Source: Thiothrix lacustris DSM 21227 | Lineage (GTDB): Bacteria; Pseudomonadota; Gammaproteobacteria; Thiotrichales; Thiotrichaceae | NCBI RefSeq assembly: GCF_000621325.1 | Contig: NZ_JHYQ01000007.1 | Coordinates: forward strand, 62,001 to 126,000 | Direction of reading: 5' to 3' | Length of the DNA stretch: 64,000 nt | Part shown: positions 53,512 to 63,654 of the stretch, in pieces | Layout of the letters: every line of letters begins with the position of its first letter | Numbering within the stretch: position 1 is the first letter of the stretch | Translations under genes and position numbers: made by a program | Notes under the pieces: generated by a model | The model's input: the letters and a program-made list of their open reading frames with translations, nothing else | Database searches by the model: none | Told to the model about the DNA's origin: nothing

Positions 53512-55275
53512 ATGCTGCTAAGCCCACAACAATTCCAGCAAGTATCCGGTGCTGTCCGTGATCTCACACCCACGCAACTGGCTTGGGTCAGCGGTTACCT
53601 CTCCGGTTTAACGACCCAGCAGGCATTGCCGACCCCTGCTATTGCCGCCCATACCCTGAAAACCACCATCCTTTACGGTAGTCAGACGGGGAACGGCAAG
53701 CGGGTTGCCGAGCAGTTGTATGCCCGCTTGCAAGCCCAGACTGCCGAGGTGTCGTTACACGATGTGAAATCCTACCGCCCACAGCAACTCAAGCAGGAAC
53801 AGCGTCTGATTCTGGTGATCAGTACCCACGGCAATGGTGAACCGCCGGATGATGCCCGTGCGTTTTTCCAGTTTCTGCACAGTGAGCGTGCACCACGCTT
53901 GGAAAAGTTGGAATACGCCGTGCTGGCCTTGGGTGACAGCAGTTATGAGGATTTTTGCCAGACCGGCCTGTTATTGGATCAGCGTCTGGCGGAACTGGGT
54001 GCAACCCGTTTGCTGGAGCGGGTGGATTGCGATGTGGATTTCAGCACCACCGCCAGTACGTGGCAGCAAGCGGTGCTGGAGAAAACCCCCGCTGCTGCTG
54101 CCGATAACAGCATTCACTTTGCCCGTAACCCGTTGGCAGCCGCGATTGCGCCTGTGTCTGCGCCAGCGTACACGGCGGAACACCCGTTTCAGGCTGAAGT
54201 GCTGGGGCGGGTGGTGTTAACCGATGATGATTCCGCCAAAGAGGTGTTGCATCTGGAATTGTCGCTGGAAGGTTCTGGTATCCACTACCAACCCGGCGAT
54301 ATTCTGGCGGTCAGCGTGCCGAACCCCCCGGATTTGGTAGAGAAGGTCTTGGCTCTCAGCGGTTTGCACGGCGGTGATGCGGTGCTGGTGCGGGGCGAAA
54401 CAAGGACGCTGCAAGAGGCTTTGCGTGGGCATTACGAACTTTCCCACCTGACTCGGCGGCAAGTGCAAGCCTATGCCAAGTTGATTGCCCACTCGGCATT
54501 ACAAGCGGCGGCAGAGGATAAAACGGCCTTGCAAGCGTGGCTGGCAGCGGCTGATTGGGCGGATTTGCTGCACGAATTTCCCGGCAAGCTGGCGGCGCAA
54601 GCGCTGGTGGATGTGCTGCGCCCCTTGCAGGCACGTCAATATTCGATTGCTTCCAGCCCTGTCGCGCACCCGGATGAGGTGCATTTGCTGGTCAAGCGGG
54701 TACGCTACGATTTTCAGGGACGTACCCATTGGGGAACCGCATCCAATGCGTTAGCGGGCTTGCAAAGTGGTGATGCGGTGGCAGTGCATTGGTTGGCGAA
54801 TCCGCATTTCAAGTTACCGACGGACTCGGAGACACCGCTGATCATGATTGGGGCGGGTACAGGTGTGGCACCTTTCCGCAGTTTCTTGCTGGAACGTGAT
54901 GTGCAGGGGCTGCGTGGCAAAACGTGGTTGTTTTTTGGGGAGCAACGTTTCCGCAGTGATTTTCTGTACCAAACCGAATGGCAGCAATTGCTGGCCAATG
55001 GCACGCTGGAACGCCTGAGCGTGGCGTTTTCGCGGGATCAGGCGGAAAAGCAGTATGTGCAACATCGGCTACGCGAAGCAGCGCGTGAGGTGTATCAGTG
55101 GTTGCAAGCCGGGGCGCACGTGTACGTGTGTGGTGATATGCACGGCATGGCGAAGGATGTGCATCAAGCTTTGCTCGACATTGTGGCAGAGCAGGGCGGG
55201 CTGACTGCCAGTGCCGCCGCTGCCTTGCTGGAACAATGGATAGGCGAGCGACGTTACCAGCGGGATATTTATTAA
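53512..55275 (+). CDS. cysJ: Sulfite reductase flavoprotein subunit
   Basis: Carries electrons from NADPH through FAD and FMN to CysI. Order: flavodoxin domain (about 50-195; LYGSQTGNGKRVAEQL, STHGNGEPPDDA, ALGDSSYEDFC), FAD domain (ARQYSIASSP) and NADPH domain (MIGAGTGVAPFRSFL, VYVCGDMHGMAKDV), with the usual C-terminal aromatic end (RDIY). AAGGAG at 53498-53503 is 8 bases before ATG 53512, which I use. A GTG at 53503 overlaps that ribosome site. Length 587 aa. Confidence 0.96.
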   Translation: MLLSPQQFQQVSGAVRDLTPTQLAWVSGYLSGLTTQQALPTPAIAAHTLKTTILYGSQTGNGKRVAEQLYARLQAQTAEVSLHDVKSYRPQQLKQEQRLILVISTHGNGEPPDDARAFFQFLHSERAPRLEKLEYAVLALGDSSYEDFCQTGLLLDQRLAELGATRLLERVDCDVDFSTTASTWQQAVLEKTPAAAADNSIHFARNPLAAAIAPVSAPAYTAEHPFQAEVLGRVVLTDDDSAKEVLHLELSLEGSGIHYQPGDILAVSVPNPPDLVEKVLALSGLHGGDAVLVRGETRTLQEALRGHYELSHLTRRQVQAYAKLIAHSALQAAAEDKTALQAWLAAADWADLLHEFPGKLAAQALVDVLRPLQARQYSIASSPVAHPDEVHLLVKRVRYDFQGRTHWGTASNALAGLQSGDAVAVHWLANPHFKLPTDSETPLIMIGAGTGVAPFRSFLLERDVQGLRGKTWLFFGEQRFRSDFLYQTEWQQLLANGTLERLSVAFSRDQAEKQYVQHRLREAAREVYQWLQAGAHVYVCGDMHGMAKDVHQALLDIVAEQGGLTASAAAALLEQWIGERRYQRDIY

Positions 55276-55285
55276 GCGTTAGGGC

Positions 55286-56146
55286 TTATTTGAATACCAC
55301 GGTTTTATTGCCATCCATGAACACGCGGCGTTCGATGTGCAAGCGCACGGCTTTGGCGAGGGCGCTGTTTTCCAGATCGCGACCGAGGGCTGCGAGAGCT
55401 TCCGGCTGGTAACTGTGGTCGACGCGCTCGACGGATTGTTCAATGATGGGGCCTTCGTCCAGGTCGGAGGTCACGTAATGCGCGGTTGCACCGATCAGTT
55501 TCACGCCACGGTCATAGGCTTGGTGGTAAGGGCGTGCGCCCTTGAAGCCGGGCAGGAAAGAGTGGTGGATATTGATGCATTTGCCGGTGAGTTTGCGGCA
55601 GGTGTCGTCGGATAGGATTTGCATGTAACGCGCCAGCACCACCAGTTCGGCTTGGGTTTCGGCGACGATTTCCAACATGCGGGCTTCCTGTTCGGCTTTG
55701 TTGGTTTTGTCGACGGGCAGGCAGATGAAGCGGATGCCTTCGCGTTCTACCAGCGAGCGCAAGTCCATGTGGTTGGAGACCACGCAGACCACGTTCATGT
55801 TCAGGTCGCCCTTGTTTTTGCGGTACAGCAAGTCCACCAGACAGTGGTCGGCTTTGGATACCATCAGGATGACGCGAGTCGCACGGGTGGCGTTGGTAAT
55901 GTGCCATTCCATCGCGAAGTGGCTGGCAATCGCTGTAAATTGCTGGCGCAGGGCGTCGATTTCAGGCGATAACGCCGCAGCGGGGCGGAACATGATGCGG
56001 CAGAAAAACCGTTGGGTCATTTCATCATCGTATTGCGACATTTCGGTGATGTAGCACTGCGATTCCGCCAGAAAGCCGGTGATGGCGGCGACAATGCCAG
56101 TTTTCGCCGGGCAAGTGACGGTGAGGATATAGGTTTCTGCTGTCAT
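55286..56146 (-). CDS. purU: Formyltetrahydrofolate deformylase
   Basis: Hydrolyses 10-formyl-THF to formate and THF, balancing one-carbon units. An N-terminal ACT domain (ILTVTCPAKTGIVAAITGFL) precedes a formyltransferase-type hydrolase domain with NIHHSFLPGFKGARPYHQAY and GATAHYVTSDLDEGPII (catalytic Asn/His/Asp). Length 286 aa. The formate it releases is a possible internal source for the FDH. It is convergent with cysJ (10 bases) and follows trmB on the same strand. Confidence 0.96.
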   Translation of the reverse strand: MTAETYILTVTCPAKTGIVAAITGFLAESQCYITEMSQYDDEMTQRFFCRIMFRPAAALSPEIDALRQQFTAIASHFAMEWHITNATRATRVILMVSKADHCLVDLLYRKNKGDLNMNVVCVVSNHMDLRSLVEREGIRFICLPVDKTNKAEQEARMLEIVAETQAELVVLARYMQILSDDTCRKLTGKCINIHHSFLPGFKGARPYHQAYDRGVKLIGATAHYVTSDLDEGPIIEQSVERVDHSYQPEALAALGRDLENSALAKAVRLHIERRVFMDGNKTVVFK

Positions 56147-56159
56147 GGTCTTGATGCCG

Positions 56160-56849
56160 TTAGGTTATTTTCTTGTAGAGTAAATCCCAGACGCCATGCC
56201 CCAGTTTTAAGCCCCGATTCTCAAACTTAGTCAGGGGGCGGGTATCAGGGCGCGGTGCGTAAGGCGGTTCCGGCGCAAGATTAACAAAGTCGGGGCTGGT
56301 TTGCATGACTTCAGCCATGTGGACGGCGTAGTTTTCCCAATCAGTGGCCATGTGGAATACACCGCCCGTCTGCATCCGCGAGGCCAGCAGGCTAACGAAG
56401 GGGGCTTGCACGATGCGGCGTTTATTGTGCTTGCTTTTGTGCCAAGGGTCGGGGAAGAACAGTTGCACCCGCTCCAATGAGTTCAGTGGGATGCGCTTTT
56501 GCAGGATCTCGACCGCATCCGAATTCAGCAGGCGCAGGTTTTGCAAGCCTTGTTCGCCGATCAGTTTCAGCAAATGCCCGACGCCGGGGGTGTGAACTTC
56601 AATGCCGATGAAGTCACGTTCCGGCGCGGCGCGTGCCATTTGTGCGAGGGAATCACCATTGCCGAAGCCGATTTCCAGCGTCACCGGGGCAACCCGCCCG
56701 AACAGGCTGGGGAAATCCAGTGGCGTGTCGGTGGTTTCAATCCCGAAGACTGGCCATAGGTTGGTCAGGGCTTCTTCTTGCGCCTTGGTGCGACGACCTT
56801 GGCGCAAGACGAAACTCTTAATGGTACGTGGGTGTTCTGCTGATTCCAT
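56160..56849 (-). CDS. trmB: tRNA (guanine-N7)-methyltransferase
   Basis: SAM-dependent formation of m7G46 in tRNA. Motifs: [15 protein letters not shown] (SAM site), [34 protein letters not shown] (family hallmark) and [11 protein letters not shown]. Length 229 aa is normal. It lies 15 bases behind thiG and 13 before purU, in a minus-strand run. Confidence 0.96.
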   Translation of the reverse strand: MESAEHPRTIKSFVLRQGRRTKAQEEALTNLWPVFGIETTDTPLDFPSLFGRVAPVTLEIGFGNGDSLAQMARAAPERDFIGIEVHTPGVGHLLKLIGEQGLQNLRLLNSDAVEILQKRIPLNSLERVQLFFPDPWHKSKHNKRRIVQAPFVSLLASRMQTGGVFHMATDWENYAVHMAEVMQTSPDFVNLAPEPPYAPRPDTRPLTKFENRGLKLGHGVWDLLYKKIT

Positions 56850-56864
56850 GATACTGCCCGTTGC

Positions 56865-57647
56865 TTAGAAAAAAGTACCTTCCAGCGGGGAAGACGCTGA
56901 TGCGTAACGCTTACGCGGCATCCGCCCTGCCAAGAAGGCTTCACGCCCGGCTTCAATGGCCTTTTTCATCGCGGAAGCCATCAGCACTGGGTTTTTCGCA
57001 CCGGCAATCGCGGTGTTCATCAGCACGCCGTGGCAACCCATTTCCATCGCAATCGCTGCGTCGGAAGCAGTGCCGACGCCTGCATCGACAATGATCGGCA
57101 CTTTGGCATTTTCAATGATTTCTAGGATATTGTACGGGTTGCGGATGCCAAGGCCAGAACCAATCGGTGCGGCCAGCGGCATGACGGCAACACAGCCGAT
57201 TTCTTCGAGTTGGCGGGCAATCAGCGGGTCATCGCTGGTGTAAACCATCACGTCGAAGCCGTCTTTTACCAGAATTTCAGCTGCTTTCAGGGTTTGGATG
57301 GTGTCTGGGTAGAGGGTTTTGACATCGCCGAGCACTTCCAGCTTGACCAGATTGTGGCCGTTGAGCAGTTCGCGTGCCAAGCGGCAGGTGCGCACGGCGT
57401 CGTCGACGTTGTAACAGCCTGCGGTATTCGGTAGCAGGGTGTATTGGTCGAGCGGGATGACGTCCAGCAGGTTGGGTTCATCCTTGTTCTGGCCGATATT
57501 GGTACGGCGGATGGCAACGGTGATGATTTGCGCACCACTGGCTTCCGTGGCGGCTTTGGTTTCTGCTAGGTCTTTGTATTTGCCAGTGCCGACTAATAGG
57601 CGTGAAGAATATGCCTTGCCTGCAATGGTGAGGGTGTCATTTTGCAT
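56865..57647 (-). CDS. thiG: Thiazole synthase
   Basis: Builds the thiazole phosphate of thiamine from DXP, dehydroglycine and ThiS thiocarboxylate. TIM-barrel with [13 protein letters not shown], the Schiff-base Lys region [16 protein letters not shown] and [22 protein letters not shown]. Length 260 aa. It follows thiS by 17 bases. thiH/thiO, needed for dehydroglycine, is not in the window. Confidence 0.96.
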   Translation of the reverse strand: MQNDTLTIAGKAYSSRLLVGTGKYKDLAETKAATEASGAQIITVAIRRTNIGQNKDEPNLLDVIPLDQYTLLPNTAGCYNVDDAVRTCRLARELLNGHNLVKLEVLGDVKTLYPDTIQTLKAAEILVKDGFDVMVYTSDDPLIARQLEEIGCVAVMPLAAPIGSGLGIRNPYNILEIIENAKVPIIVDAGVGTASDAAIAMEMGCHGVLMNTAIAGAKNPVLMASAMKKAIEAGREAFLAGRMPRKRYASASSPLEGTFF

Positions 57648-57664
57648 AATGGGTGCTTCCTTGT

Positions 57665-57865
57665 TTAGCCGCCGCCGATGGCGTGGACGATTTCAACCGT
57701 ATCCTGAGGCTGGAGGATAACGTTGTCAAATTGGCTGCGCGGCACCAGTTCTTGATTGACTTCCATAGCCAGACGCTTGCCTTGCAAGTCAAGAATGACC
57801 AGCAATTGCGCCACTGTCGTGCCTTCCGCGATGAGGTGCGGGGTTCCGTTGACGAGTATTTCCAT
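57665..57865 (-). CDS. thiS: Sulfur carrier protein
   Basis: 66-residue beta-grasp protein ending AIGGG, with the terminal Gly-Gly that is adenylated and thiocarboxylated. N terminus [17 protein letters not shown] is typical. ATG at 57865 fits better than the adjoining GTG at 57868. First gene of thiS-thiG-trmB-purU on the minus strand. Confidence 0.93.
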   Translation of the reverse strand: MEILVNGTPHLIAEGTTVAQLLVILDLQGKRLAMEVNQELVPRSQFDNVILQPQDTVEIVHAIGGG

Positions 57866-58066
57866 CACGCTATCCGGTTGATTGGGGGAGGCAGTATTAC
57901 ACCATAAGCGGGCAGGTCTGTCAGTGTATTCACTGTCGCGGATAAGCGTTGGTCGTATGAATTTGGGGGTATGCGCGAAATATTATAGGGTTAACGAATG
58001 AAGATGAGTGTTCTTTACGATTTAAAAAATTATCAGTCAAAAATAACAACAATGAGGTGAGTCACT

Positions 58067-59551
58067 ATGGAGGTGCTAGTTGCCTATAGTGCTAAGCATC
58101 CTGTTCTGCGAATGAGTCAGTCGGAAAAATCCATTTTATTTGGGCGTGATGAGGTTCTGGTGAAATTGAACTCGGCGCTTTCCAATGTGAAGTTCCCTAT
58201 GCTGGTCTTAACTGGGGAAGTAGGCAGTGGTAAAACGGCGCTTATGCAGCATTGGTTGTGGCAATATAAAACGGCGGATCGACAGGATTTTGATGCGATA
58301 TTGAGGTGGTCATTTTCGAGCTATATCAATGAGCATGATCCGAAAAGCGAGCTACATCAGTTTTTAGAATATGCTTTGATTGCTTTGAATGTGGCTTTTT
58401 CAACAAGGCATTCGTGTCTAGAAAAAGTAATGTTGCTGGTCAAGCAGTTGCAGCAACAACGTGTTTTATTGATTCTTGATCATGTGTTTGGGGCGATGTT
58501 TACGGTTGAACGCAGTGATCATCATGATTTGGTGGCTTGTTTTGATGCGTTGTTAATGCCGCTGATGCGTTATAACCCAGGTTGTTGTGTATTGGTATTG
58601 GATGATCCTACTATTTTGGTTGGAACGCGATACGTCGGTGCACCTGAGTTGAGATTGGAGAGGTTAAGCCAAGTCGATGGTGTGAAATTATTAATGCATA
58701 GGGGTGTTTCAGGTAAGGGTAATGCGTTGGCTAAAGTGTCTGCTTTATTTGAATGCCACCCCTTAACGCTGACATTATTGGTGCCTTATTTACGTGATGC
58801 CTGTGGGGGAGATCTGACCAAGCTGGATACGATTCCTGTATTGTTTGATCAGCACGCAACTGGTCGTCATACGCGGCGTATTTTGGCAGCTTACGAAAAA
58901 TGGTTGATGAATACGCCTGAATTGGCGATGGTTTATCTATTCAGTTTGTTTAATGGCGCGTTTTCTACTCGTCAATGCTTAGATTATTGTCATGCGATTT
59001 TTCGGCGGCAATCGTTGTTCGTTAAAAGAGAGATACCCAGCATCTTAGCGCCATTGAGTCGATTGAACGATAAAAAGCTCTTGAATTTACAACAACACTT
59101 GCAGGAGCTGTGCTTGGTTACAGCGTATAGAGAGCCAGAGATGTTTGAGATGCATCCGGTGATACGCGAATATTTTGCACAAAAATTTCGGACTGGATTT
59201 TGGGATGAATGGGTCTATTTACGAGGGATATTGTTGAGTGATGATGAGGATCACGATATTGCTTCACCCGTTAAGTCAGACCCCATACGCCTAGTAGAAG
59301 AACGATTGATGCAGGCCATTGTAGCCAAACACTGGTCACAAGCTGCTGATTCTGCCTTACAGTTGCATCAATATACGTTGGCAAGAGGCAATGTTGATGC
59401 AAGTATCAACTATGCTCGTCAAAGCGTGGCTTATGCGCATTTAGGACAAGATACACTGCATTTACAGCAAAATTTACATTTGTTGACAGCGCTGTTGCAA
59501 CAGGTTGATGCCACCACCTCAGAAGCTATGTCAGCTGAGGTGGCGGTGTGA
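58067..59551 (+). CDS. Unknown P-loop NTPase (STAND-like)
   Basis: 494 residues. ILFGRDEVLVKLNSAL is followed by Walker A GEVGSGKTAL (about residues 51-60) and a Walker-B-like VLLILDHVFG. A helical C-terminal half has the look of a STAND or NACHT-type winged helix plus TPR-like repeats. No effector domain can be recognised. GAGGTGA lies 7 bases before the ATG. It is clearly more AT-rich than its neighbours, which suggests later acquisition. It stands alone between thiS (divergent) and gpmI (convergent, 3 bases). Confidence 0.72.
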   Translation: MEVLVAYSAKHPVLRMSQSEKSILFGRDEVLVKLNSALSNVKFPMLVLTGEVGSGKTALMQHWLWQYKTADRQDFDAILRWSFSSYINEHDPKSELHQFLEYALIALNVAFSTRHSCLEKVMLLVKQLQQQRVLLILDHVFGAMFTVERSDHHDLVACFDALLMPLMRYNPGCCVLVLDDPTILVGTRYVGAPELRLERLSQVDGVKLLMHRGVSGKGNALAKVSALFECHPLTLTLLVPYLRDACGGDLTKLDTIPVLFDQHATGRHTRRILAAYEKWLMNTPELAMVYLFSLFNGAFSTRQCLDYCHAIFRRQSLFVKREIPSILAPLSRLNDKKLLNLQQHLQELCLVTAYREPEMFEMHPVIREYFAQKFRTGFWDEWVYLRGILLSDDEDHDIASPVKSDPIRLVEERLMQAIVAKHWSQAADSALQLHQYTLARGNVDASINYARQSVAYAHLGQDTLHLQQNLHLLTALLQQVDATTSEAMSAEVAV

Positions 59552-59554
59552 GAG

Positions 59555-61114
59555 TTAGGTTTTGCTTGTGCGCGGGTACTCTTCCAGTAGCAGCGATTTA
59601 CCGCGCATACCTTCAGGTTTAGGCAAGCCCATCAACTGCAACACTGTGGGGGCAAGGTTGCTTAAACCGCCCTCGGTCGAGAGTCGCCAGTTGGATTTGT
59701 CCATAATCAGGCAAGGAACGGGATAAACGGTATGTTGGGTATTGGGTTCACCGCTTAACGGGTCAATGTATTCGTCACAGTTGCCGTGGTCAGCCGTCAT
59801 AATGACGGAATACTCATGGGCAACCGCGCTATCCAGCACCCGGCCAACTTCACGGTCGAGTGCTTCTACCGCCTTGATGACCGCACCCGGTACGGCGGTA
59901 TGGCCTACCATGTCGCCGTTGGCGAAGTTCACCACGATGAAACAGTATTTGTCGTGTTCGATAGCACTGATGATGGTATCGGCGACTTCTTTGGCGCTCA
60001 TTTCTGGCTGATCGTCGTAAGTTTCCACATGGGGAGAGGGGATCACGATACGTTCTTCACCTGCGTAAGTGCGTTCGCGTCCACCATTGAAGAAAAAGGT
60101 GACGTGGGCGTACTTTTCAGTTTCCGCGCAATGCAGTTGTTTTAAACCGGCGAGGCTGATGGTTTGTGCGAGGTTAGTGGCAGGGCGTTCCGGTGAGAAA
60201 ATAACCGGAGCCAGCAGGCGCTTGTCGTATTCGGTCATGGTGGTGAGCGAGACTGGTTCGAAATCACCCCGATCGAAGTCGTTGAAGTTTTCATCTGCCA
60301 AGGCTTTGGCCGTTTGACGTGGGCGGTCATTGCGGAAGTTGAAGAACAGCACCGTGTCATTGCTTTGGATGAGTTCGGCATTCGGCATAATGCGCGGTTT
60401 GATGAACTCATCCGTTTCCCCTGCCGCGTAAGCATCATCGACGGCTTGCAAGGCACTGCTGGCAGGTGTGCCGATACCACGTACCATGGCATCCCATGCT
60501 AGCTTGGTACGTTCCCACCGGTGATCACGATCCATTGCGTAAAAGCGCCCGGTCACGGTAGCAATTTCGCCACCCGTCATTTCCATCACACTTTCGATTT
60601 GCTTGATGAATTGTTTGGCGATTTTGGGAGCGGTGTCTCGGCCATCGGTGATGACGTGTAGCACGGGTTTGACACCGTGTTCCATGCAGGCTTTTAGCAA
60701 GGCGATGATGTGCGTCATGTGGCTGTGGACACCACCATCGGAAACTAAGCCCAGCAGATGCAGTGGGCGCTTATCGGCTTTGGCACTACTTAGCGCATTC
60801 AGCAGGGAATGGTTTTTGTAGAAGCTACCGTCTTCAATGGCATCTTCGATACGCACCAAGTCTTGGCGTAGGATTGAGCCGCAGCCAATGGTCATGTGCC
60901 CGACTTCGGAATTGCCCATTTGTCCATCTGGCAAACCCACTGCCCGCCCGGAGGCCTGCAAGGTTGTATGCGGGTATTGCCCGAAATAGCGGTCAAAATT
61001 CGGCGTGTCTGCTTCATGTACCGCGTTGAAACGTTTGCTCGGGTTAACCCCGAAGCCGTCGAGAATGACCAGAATGGTCTTACGGCGTGGAACGTTTGGG
61101 TGTCTTGATCTCAC
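59555..61114 (-). CDS. gpmI: 2,3-bisphosphoglycerate-independent phosphoglycerate mutase
   Basis: Manganese enzyme that interconverts 3- and 2-phosphoglycerate. Alkaline-phosphatase fold with TILVILDGFGVNPSKRFNAV, the phosphoserine in QMGNSEVGHMTIG, GRFYAMDRDHRWERT, NFANGDMVGHTAV and TADHGNCD. Length 519 aa. The GTG start at 61114 has GAGGG 7 bases upstream, and no ATG is available before the conserved part. It completes the lower glycolytic steps begun by the 13-20 kb cluster. Confidence 0.96.
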   Translation of the reverse strand: MRSRHPNVPRRKTILVILDGFGVNPSKRFNAVHEADTPNFDRYFGQYPHTTLQASGRAVGLPDGQMGNSEVGHMTIGCGSILRQDLVRIEDAIEDGSFYKNHSLLNALSSAKADKRPLHLLGLVSDGGVHSHMTHIIALLKACMEHGVKPVLHVITDGRDTAPKIAKQFIKQIESVMEMTGGEIATVTGRFYAMDRDHRWERTKLAWDAMVRGIGTPASSALQAVDDAYAAGETDEFIKPRIMPNAELIQSNDTVLFFNFRNDRPRQTAKALADENFNDFDRGDFEPVSLTTMTEYDKRLLAPVIFSPERPATNLAQTISLAGLKQLHCAETEKYAHVTFFFNGGRERTYAGEERIVIPSPHVETYDDQPEMSAKEVADTIISAIEHDKYCFIVVNFANGDMVGHTAVPGAVIKAVEALDREVGRVLDSAVAHEYSVIMTADHGNCDEYIDPLSGEPNTQHTVYPVPCLIMDKSNWRLSTEGGLSNLAPTVLQLMGLPKPEGMRGKSLLLEEYPRTSKT

Positions 61115-61170
61115 TGGTTGCCCTCATCATACAGTCTATGGTGAAGGCACGCATTGTAGCAGGTAATCCG

Positions 61171-62238
61171 TTAATTTTGTTTGTCCTTGTCTAGCTTGTC
61201 TTGTTCTTCCTTGCGGAAGTTGTCTTCCATGCGCTTGAATTCTTCATCCATCCGTTCCAGCTCCGCTTCCATTTCGGCATCGGTCAAGGGGCGGAAGGCT
61301 TCATCGTCGCTGGATTGCGTCGGGGTGGTTTCCTCGAAAATGTGCTGGTCGTTTTCCCATGCGCTGACGTCATTTGCTGTTGCGCCTGTGGCGGTGGCAC
61401 TAGCGGCGGCAGCGGTAGTTGGCGCGACAGGCATAGTGCTATCGTGAATGGTTTGCTCGGCTTCGTGCTCTGCTTTGTCTACCCGGAAACGCTCCAGATG
61501 TTTGGCGAACACCCGGCTTAACAATAAGCCCAGTTCAAACAGTAACCAGATGGGGACTGCCATGAGGATTTGGGACACCACATCCGGCGGTGTCAGGAAC
61601 ATGGCGATAACAAACGCGCCAACAATGATGTAAGGACGGGCTTTGATTAGATTTTCTGCGCTAACCACACCCATGCCGATCAGCAGAATGGTTGCGACCG
61701 GGGTTTCAAAGCTGATACCAAAGGCCAGAAACATGGCGACCGTAAAGTCTAGATAAGCGGCAATATCCGGCGTCGGGTTGACGTTACTGGGGGCAAATGC
61801 CACGGCAGCTCTGGAAATCATCGGAATGACCAGAAAATACGCAAACGCCATGCCCGCGTAAAACAAACCTACGCTGGAAACCAGCAGGGGTGTTACCAGC
61901 TTCTTTTCATGCTGGTACAAGCCAGGAGCAACAAAGCCCCAAATTTGGTAAAAGGTATACGGTAGCGTAATCAAAAAGGCGACCATCAACGCCAATTTGA
62001 AGGGAATCAGGAAGGGTGAAGCCACCCCAATCGCAATCAGCTTCTCGCCGTGCGGTAACTGGCGTATCAATGGGTCAGATAGCCAATTGTATAAATCTTG
62101 CACAAAAGGGGAGAGAAGAATAAACACGGCAATAATGGCAATGACAATGCGCAGCAAACGGTCACGTAATTCAAACAAGTGTTCTAGAACTGCCTTGAAC
62201 CCGGCATCCTGATCGCTGCCGTTAGTCGGGTTTGTCAT
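61171..62238 (-). CDS. tatC: Sec-independent (Tat) translocase subunit TatC, with long acidic tail
   Basis: Six-TM receptor for twin-arginine signal peptides. HLFELRDRLLRIVIA at the N terminus, the FxxP-type region and SFETPVATILLIG are standard. Family length is about 250 residues; here about 100 more follow, made of an Ala/Thr-rich linker and a highly charged segment (EAELERMDEEFKRMEDNF) that could form a coiled coil in the cytoplasm. Overlaps tatB by 17 bases. Tat substrates in this window include FdhA and the small Tat peptide. Confidence 0.95.
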   Translation of the reverse strand: MTNPTNGSDQDAGFKAVLEHLFELRDRLLRIVIAIIAVFILLSPFVQDLYNWLSDPLIRQLPHGEKLIAIGVASPFLIPFKLALMVAFLITLPYTFYQIWGFVAPGLYQHEKKLVTPLLVSSVGLFYAGMAFAYFLVIPMISRAAVAFAPSNVNPTPDIAAYLDFTVAMFLAFGISFETPVATILLIGMGVVSAENLIKARPYIIVGAFVIAMFLTPPDVVSQILMAVPIWLLFELGLLLSRVFAKHLERFRVDKAEHEAEQTIHDSTMPVAPTTAAAASATATGATANDVSAWENDQHIFEETTPTQSSDDEAFRPLTDAEMEAELERMDEEFKRMEDNFRKEEQDKLDKDKQN

Positions 62239-62509
62239 GCTGTTCCAATTCCTTGCGCACCGAGTCAGTTTTTTCCCGCATCATGGCTTGCATGTTGCGT
62301 ATTTCTTCTTCTTGTTTGTAGAGCATATTGCGCAGCTCTTCGGTATTCAACTCACGGTCAATGTCTGCTCTTGTTTTAGCAACAAAACGGCGGACTTTAC
62401 CAATCCATCGCCCAATGGCTCGGGCGACTGTTGGCAGGCGTTCTGGTCCAATCACCAATAAGGCAACCACACCAACCACAAGCATTTCGAGAAAGCTGCT
62501 TTCAAACAT
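62222..62509 (-). CDS. tatB: Tat translocase subunit TatB
   Basis: 95 residues: one TM helix (FLEMLVVGVVALLVIGPERLP, with the conserved GPERLP hinge) followed by an amphipathic helix (VARAIGRWIGKVRRF) and a charged tail. Works with TatC in signal recognition. Follows tatA by 13 bases. Confidence 0.95.
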   Translation of the reverse strand: MFESSFLEMLVVGVVALLVIGPERLPTVARAIGRWIGKVRRFVAKTRADIDRELNTEELRNMLYKQEEEIRNMQAMMREKTDSVRKELEQHDKPD

Positions 62510-62522
62510 GCGTTAGGTTATC

Positions 62523-62759
62523 TCAAACCTTATCTTTTTCTTTGGCTTCTGAATCAATCACACGGCCTTGTTGCATGTCTTTTTGTTCGACTTTGGGCGC
62601 TTCGGCGTTGGTGTTAGTTTCGTCACCGTCTTTCACGGCTTTTTTGAAATTCTTGAGGGCTTCACCTAAGTCGCCGCCCATATTGCGCAGCTTTTTAGTG
62701 CCGAACAGCAAGATGACAATTACTAATACCAGAATCAGTTGCAGGGGGCTGAAATGCAT
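62523..62759 (-). CDS. tatA: Tat translocase subunit TatA
   Basis: 78 residues: TM helix ([18 protein letters not shown]), the [23 protein letters not shown] hinge and amphipathic helix, and a polar tail. Forms the pore complex. The run hisF-(unknown)-hisE-tatABC on one strand is common in proteobacteria. Confidence 0.95.
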   Translation of the reverse strand: MHFSPLQLILVLVIVILLFGTKKLRNMGGDLGEALKNFKKAVKDGDETNTNAEAPKVEQKDMQQGRVIDSEAKEKDKV

Positions 62760-62778
62760 GGTCGTTTTATCCTCGAAG

Positions 62779-63102
62779 TTAATCTGTGCGGTTGGCTTTT
62801 TCCACCAGACCTGACATACCGAAGCGGCGTGCGAGTTCTTTCAGCACATCGTCGGGGTGCAGGTTCTGCTGCGCCAATAGTACCAGCGTATGAAACCACA
62901 AATCCGCGACTTCATACACAATTTTATCTTTTTCGCCGTCTTTTGCGGCCATCACGGTTTCGGTGGCTTCCTCGCCGATCTTTTTGAGGATGCTGTCCAA
63001 ACCCTTGGCGTAGAGCTTGGCGACGTAGGAGCTATCCGGTTCCGCTTGTTTGCGGCTTTCCAGCACCTCGGCGAGTTGAGTGAGTACGCTATCGTTCATC
63101 AT
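62779..63102 (-). CDS. hisE: Phosphoribosyl-ATP pyrophosphatase
   Basis: Second step of histidine synthesis. 107 residues, all-helical MazG-like fold with [24 protein letters not shown] and [14 protein letters not shown], which supply the metal-binding acidic residues. Separate from HisI here. Lies 20 bases before tatA. Confidence 0.95.
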   Translation of the reverse strand: MMNDSVLTQLAEVLESRKQAEPDSSYVAKLYAKGLDSILKKIGEEATETVMAAKDGEKDKIVYEVADLWFHTLVLLAQQNLHPDDVLKELARRFGMSGLVEKANRTD

Positions 63103-63115
63103 GGGGTCAGTATAC

Positions 63116-63646
63116 CTAATTCAATTGGTGTGCGGCGACGGGTGAATGGGTTTCGGTAATGTTTGGTAATAATGACGACATTTTCCACTCAGATTGTTGC
63201 GCCGCATCGTCCAGCAATTGACACAGCAAGTGTAGCAGGTCGTGGGTTAAGGTGAGGTCTGCACCTTTTTCGGCGACATTTTTCAGCGAGAGTGCTAGTG
63301 CGCCATTGGTTTGGTGGCGAAACCCAGCCTTGGCGACTAGCAACGGGTCTTTGCCTAATGGCAGGTTGCTAGCTTCGCGGAACGGGCTGTTGAATTGGGC
63401 TTTGCTTTGCGCTTGCTCGTGTTCGAACGCGATGATTGCTTGACGGGAATGGATGTCACTGTGCTGTTTCACCGCAGGGGATGACATCAGCGCATCCTGC
63501 AACACTGGCCACAGGCGTATTAGAAAGCGGTGTGTCAGCCAGAAACGGTATTCCTCTTCGGCGACAGTATTCAGGCGCATCAGGATGCGGTCTTCTTCCT
63601 GAATATAGCGAATCTGTATTTGTGCGGGTGTTGCCATCATCGTCAT
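63116..63646 (-). CDS. Unknown protein between hisF and hisE
   Basis: 176 residues, no TM or signal. The segment [40 protein letters not shown] is strongly patterned and probably the conserved core; the rest is helical and polar. I do not recognise a named family. It is 13 bases before hisE and 8 after hisF, so it is co-transcribed with the histidine and tat genes. Confidence 0.75.
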   Translation of the reverse strand: MTMMATPAQIQIRYIQEEDRILMRLNTVAEEEYRFWLTHRFLIRLWPVLQDALMSSPAVKQHSDIHSRQAIIAFEHEQAQSKAQFNSPFREASNLPLGKDPLLVAKAGFRHQTNGALALSLKNVAEKGADLTLTHDLLHLLCQLLDDAAQQSEWKMSSLLPNITETHSPVAAHQLN

Positions 63647-63654
63647 AACCTTTC

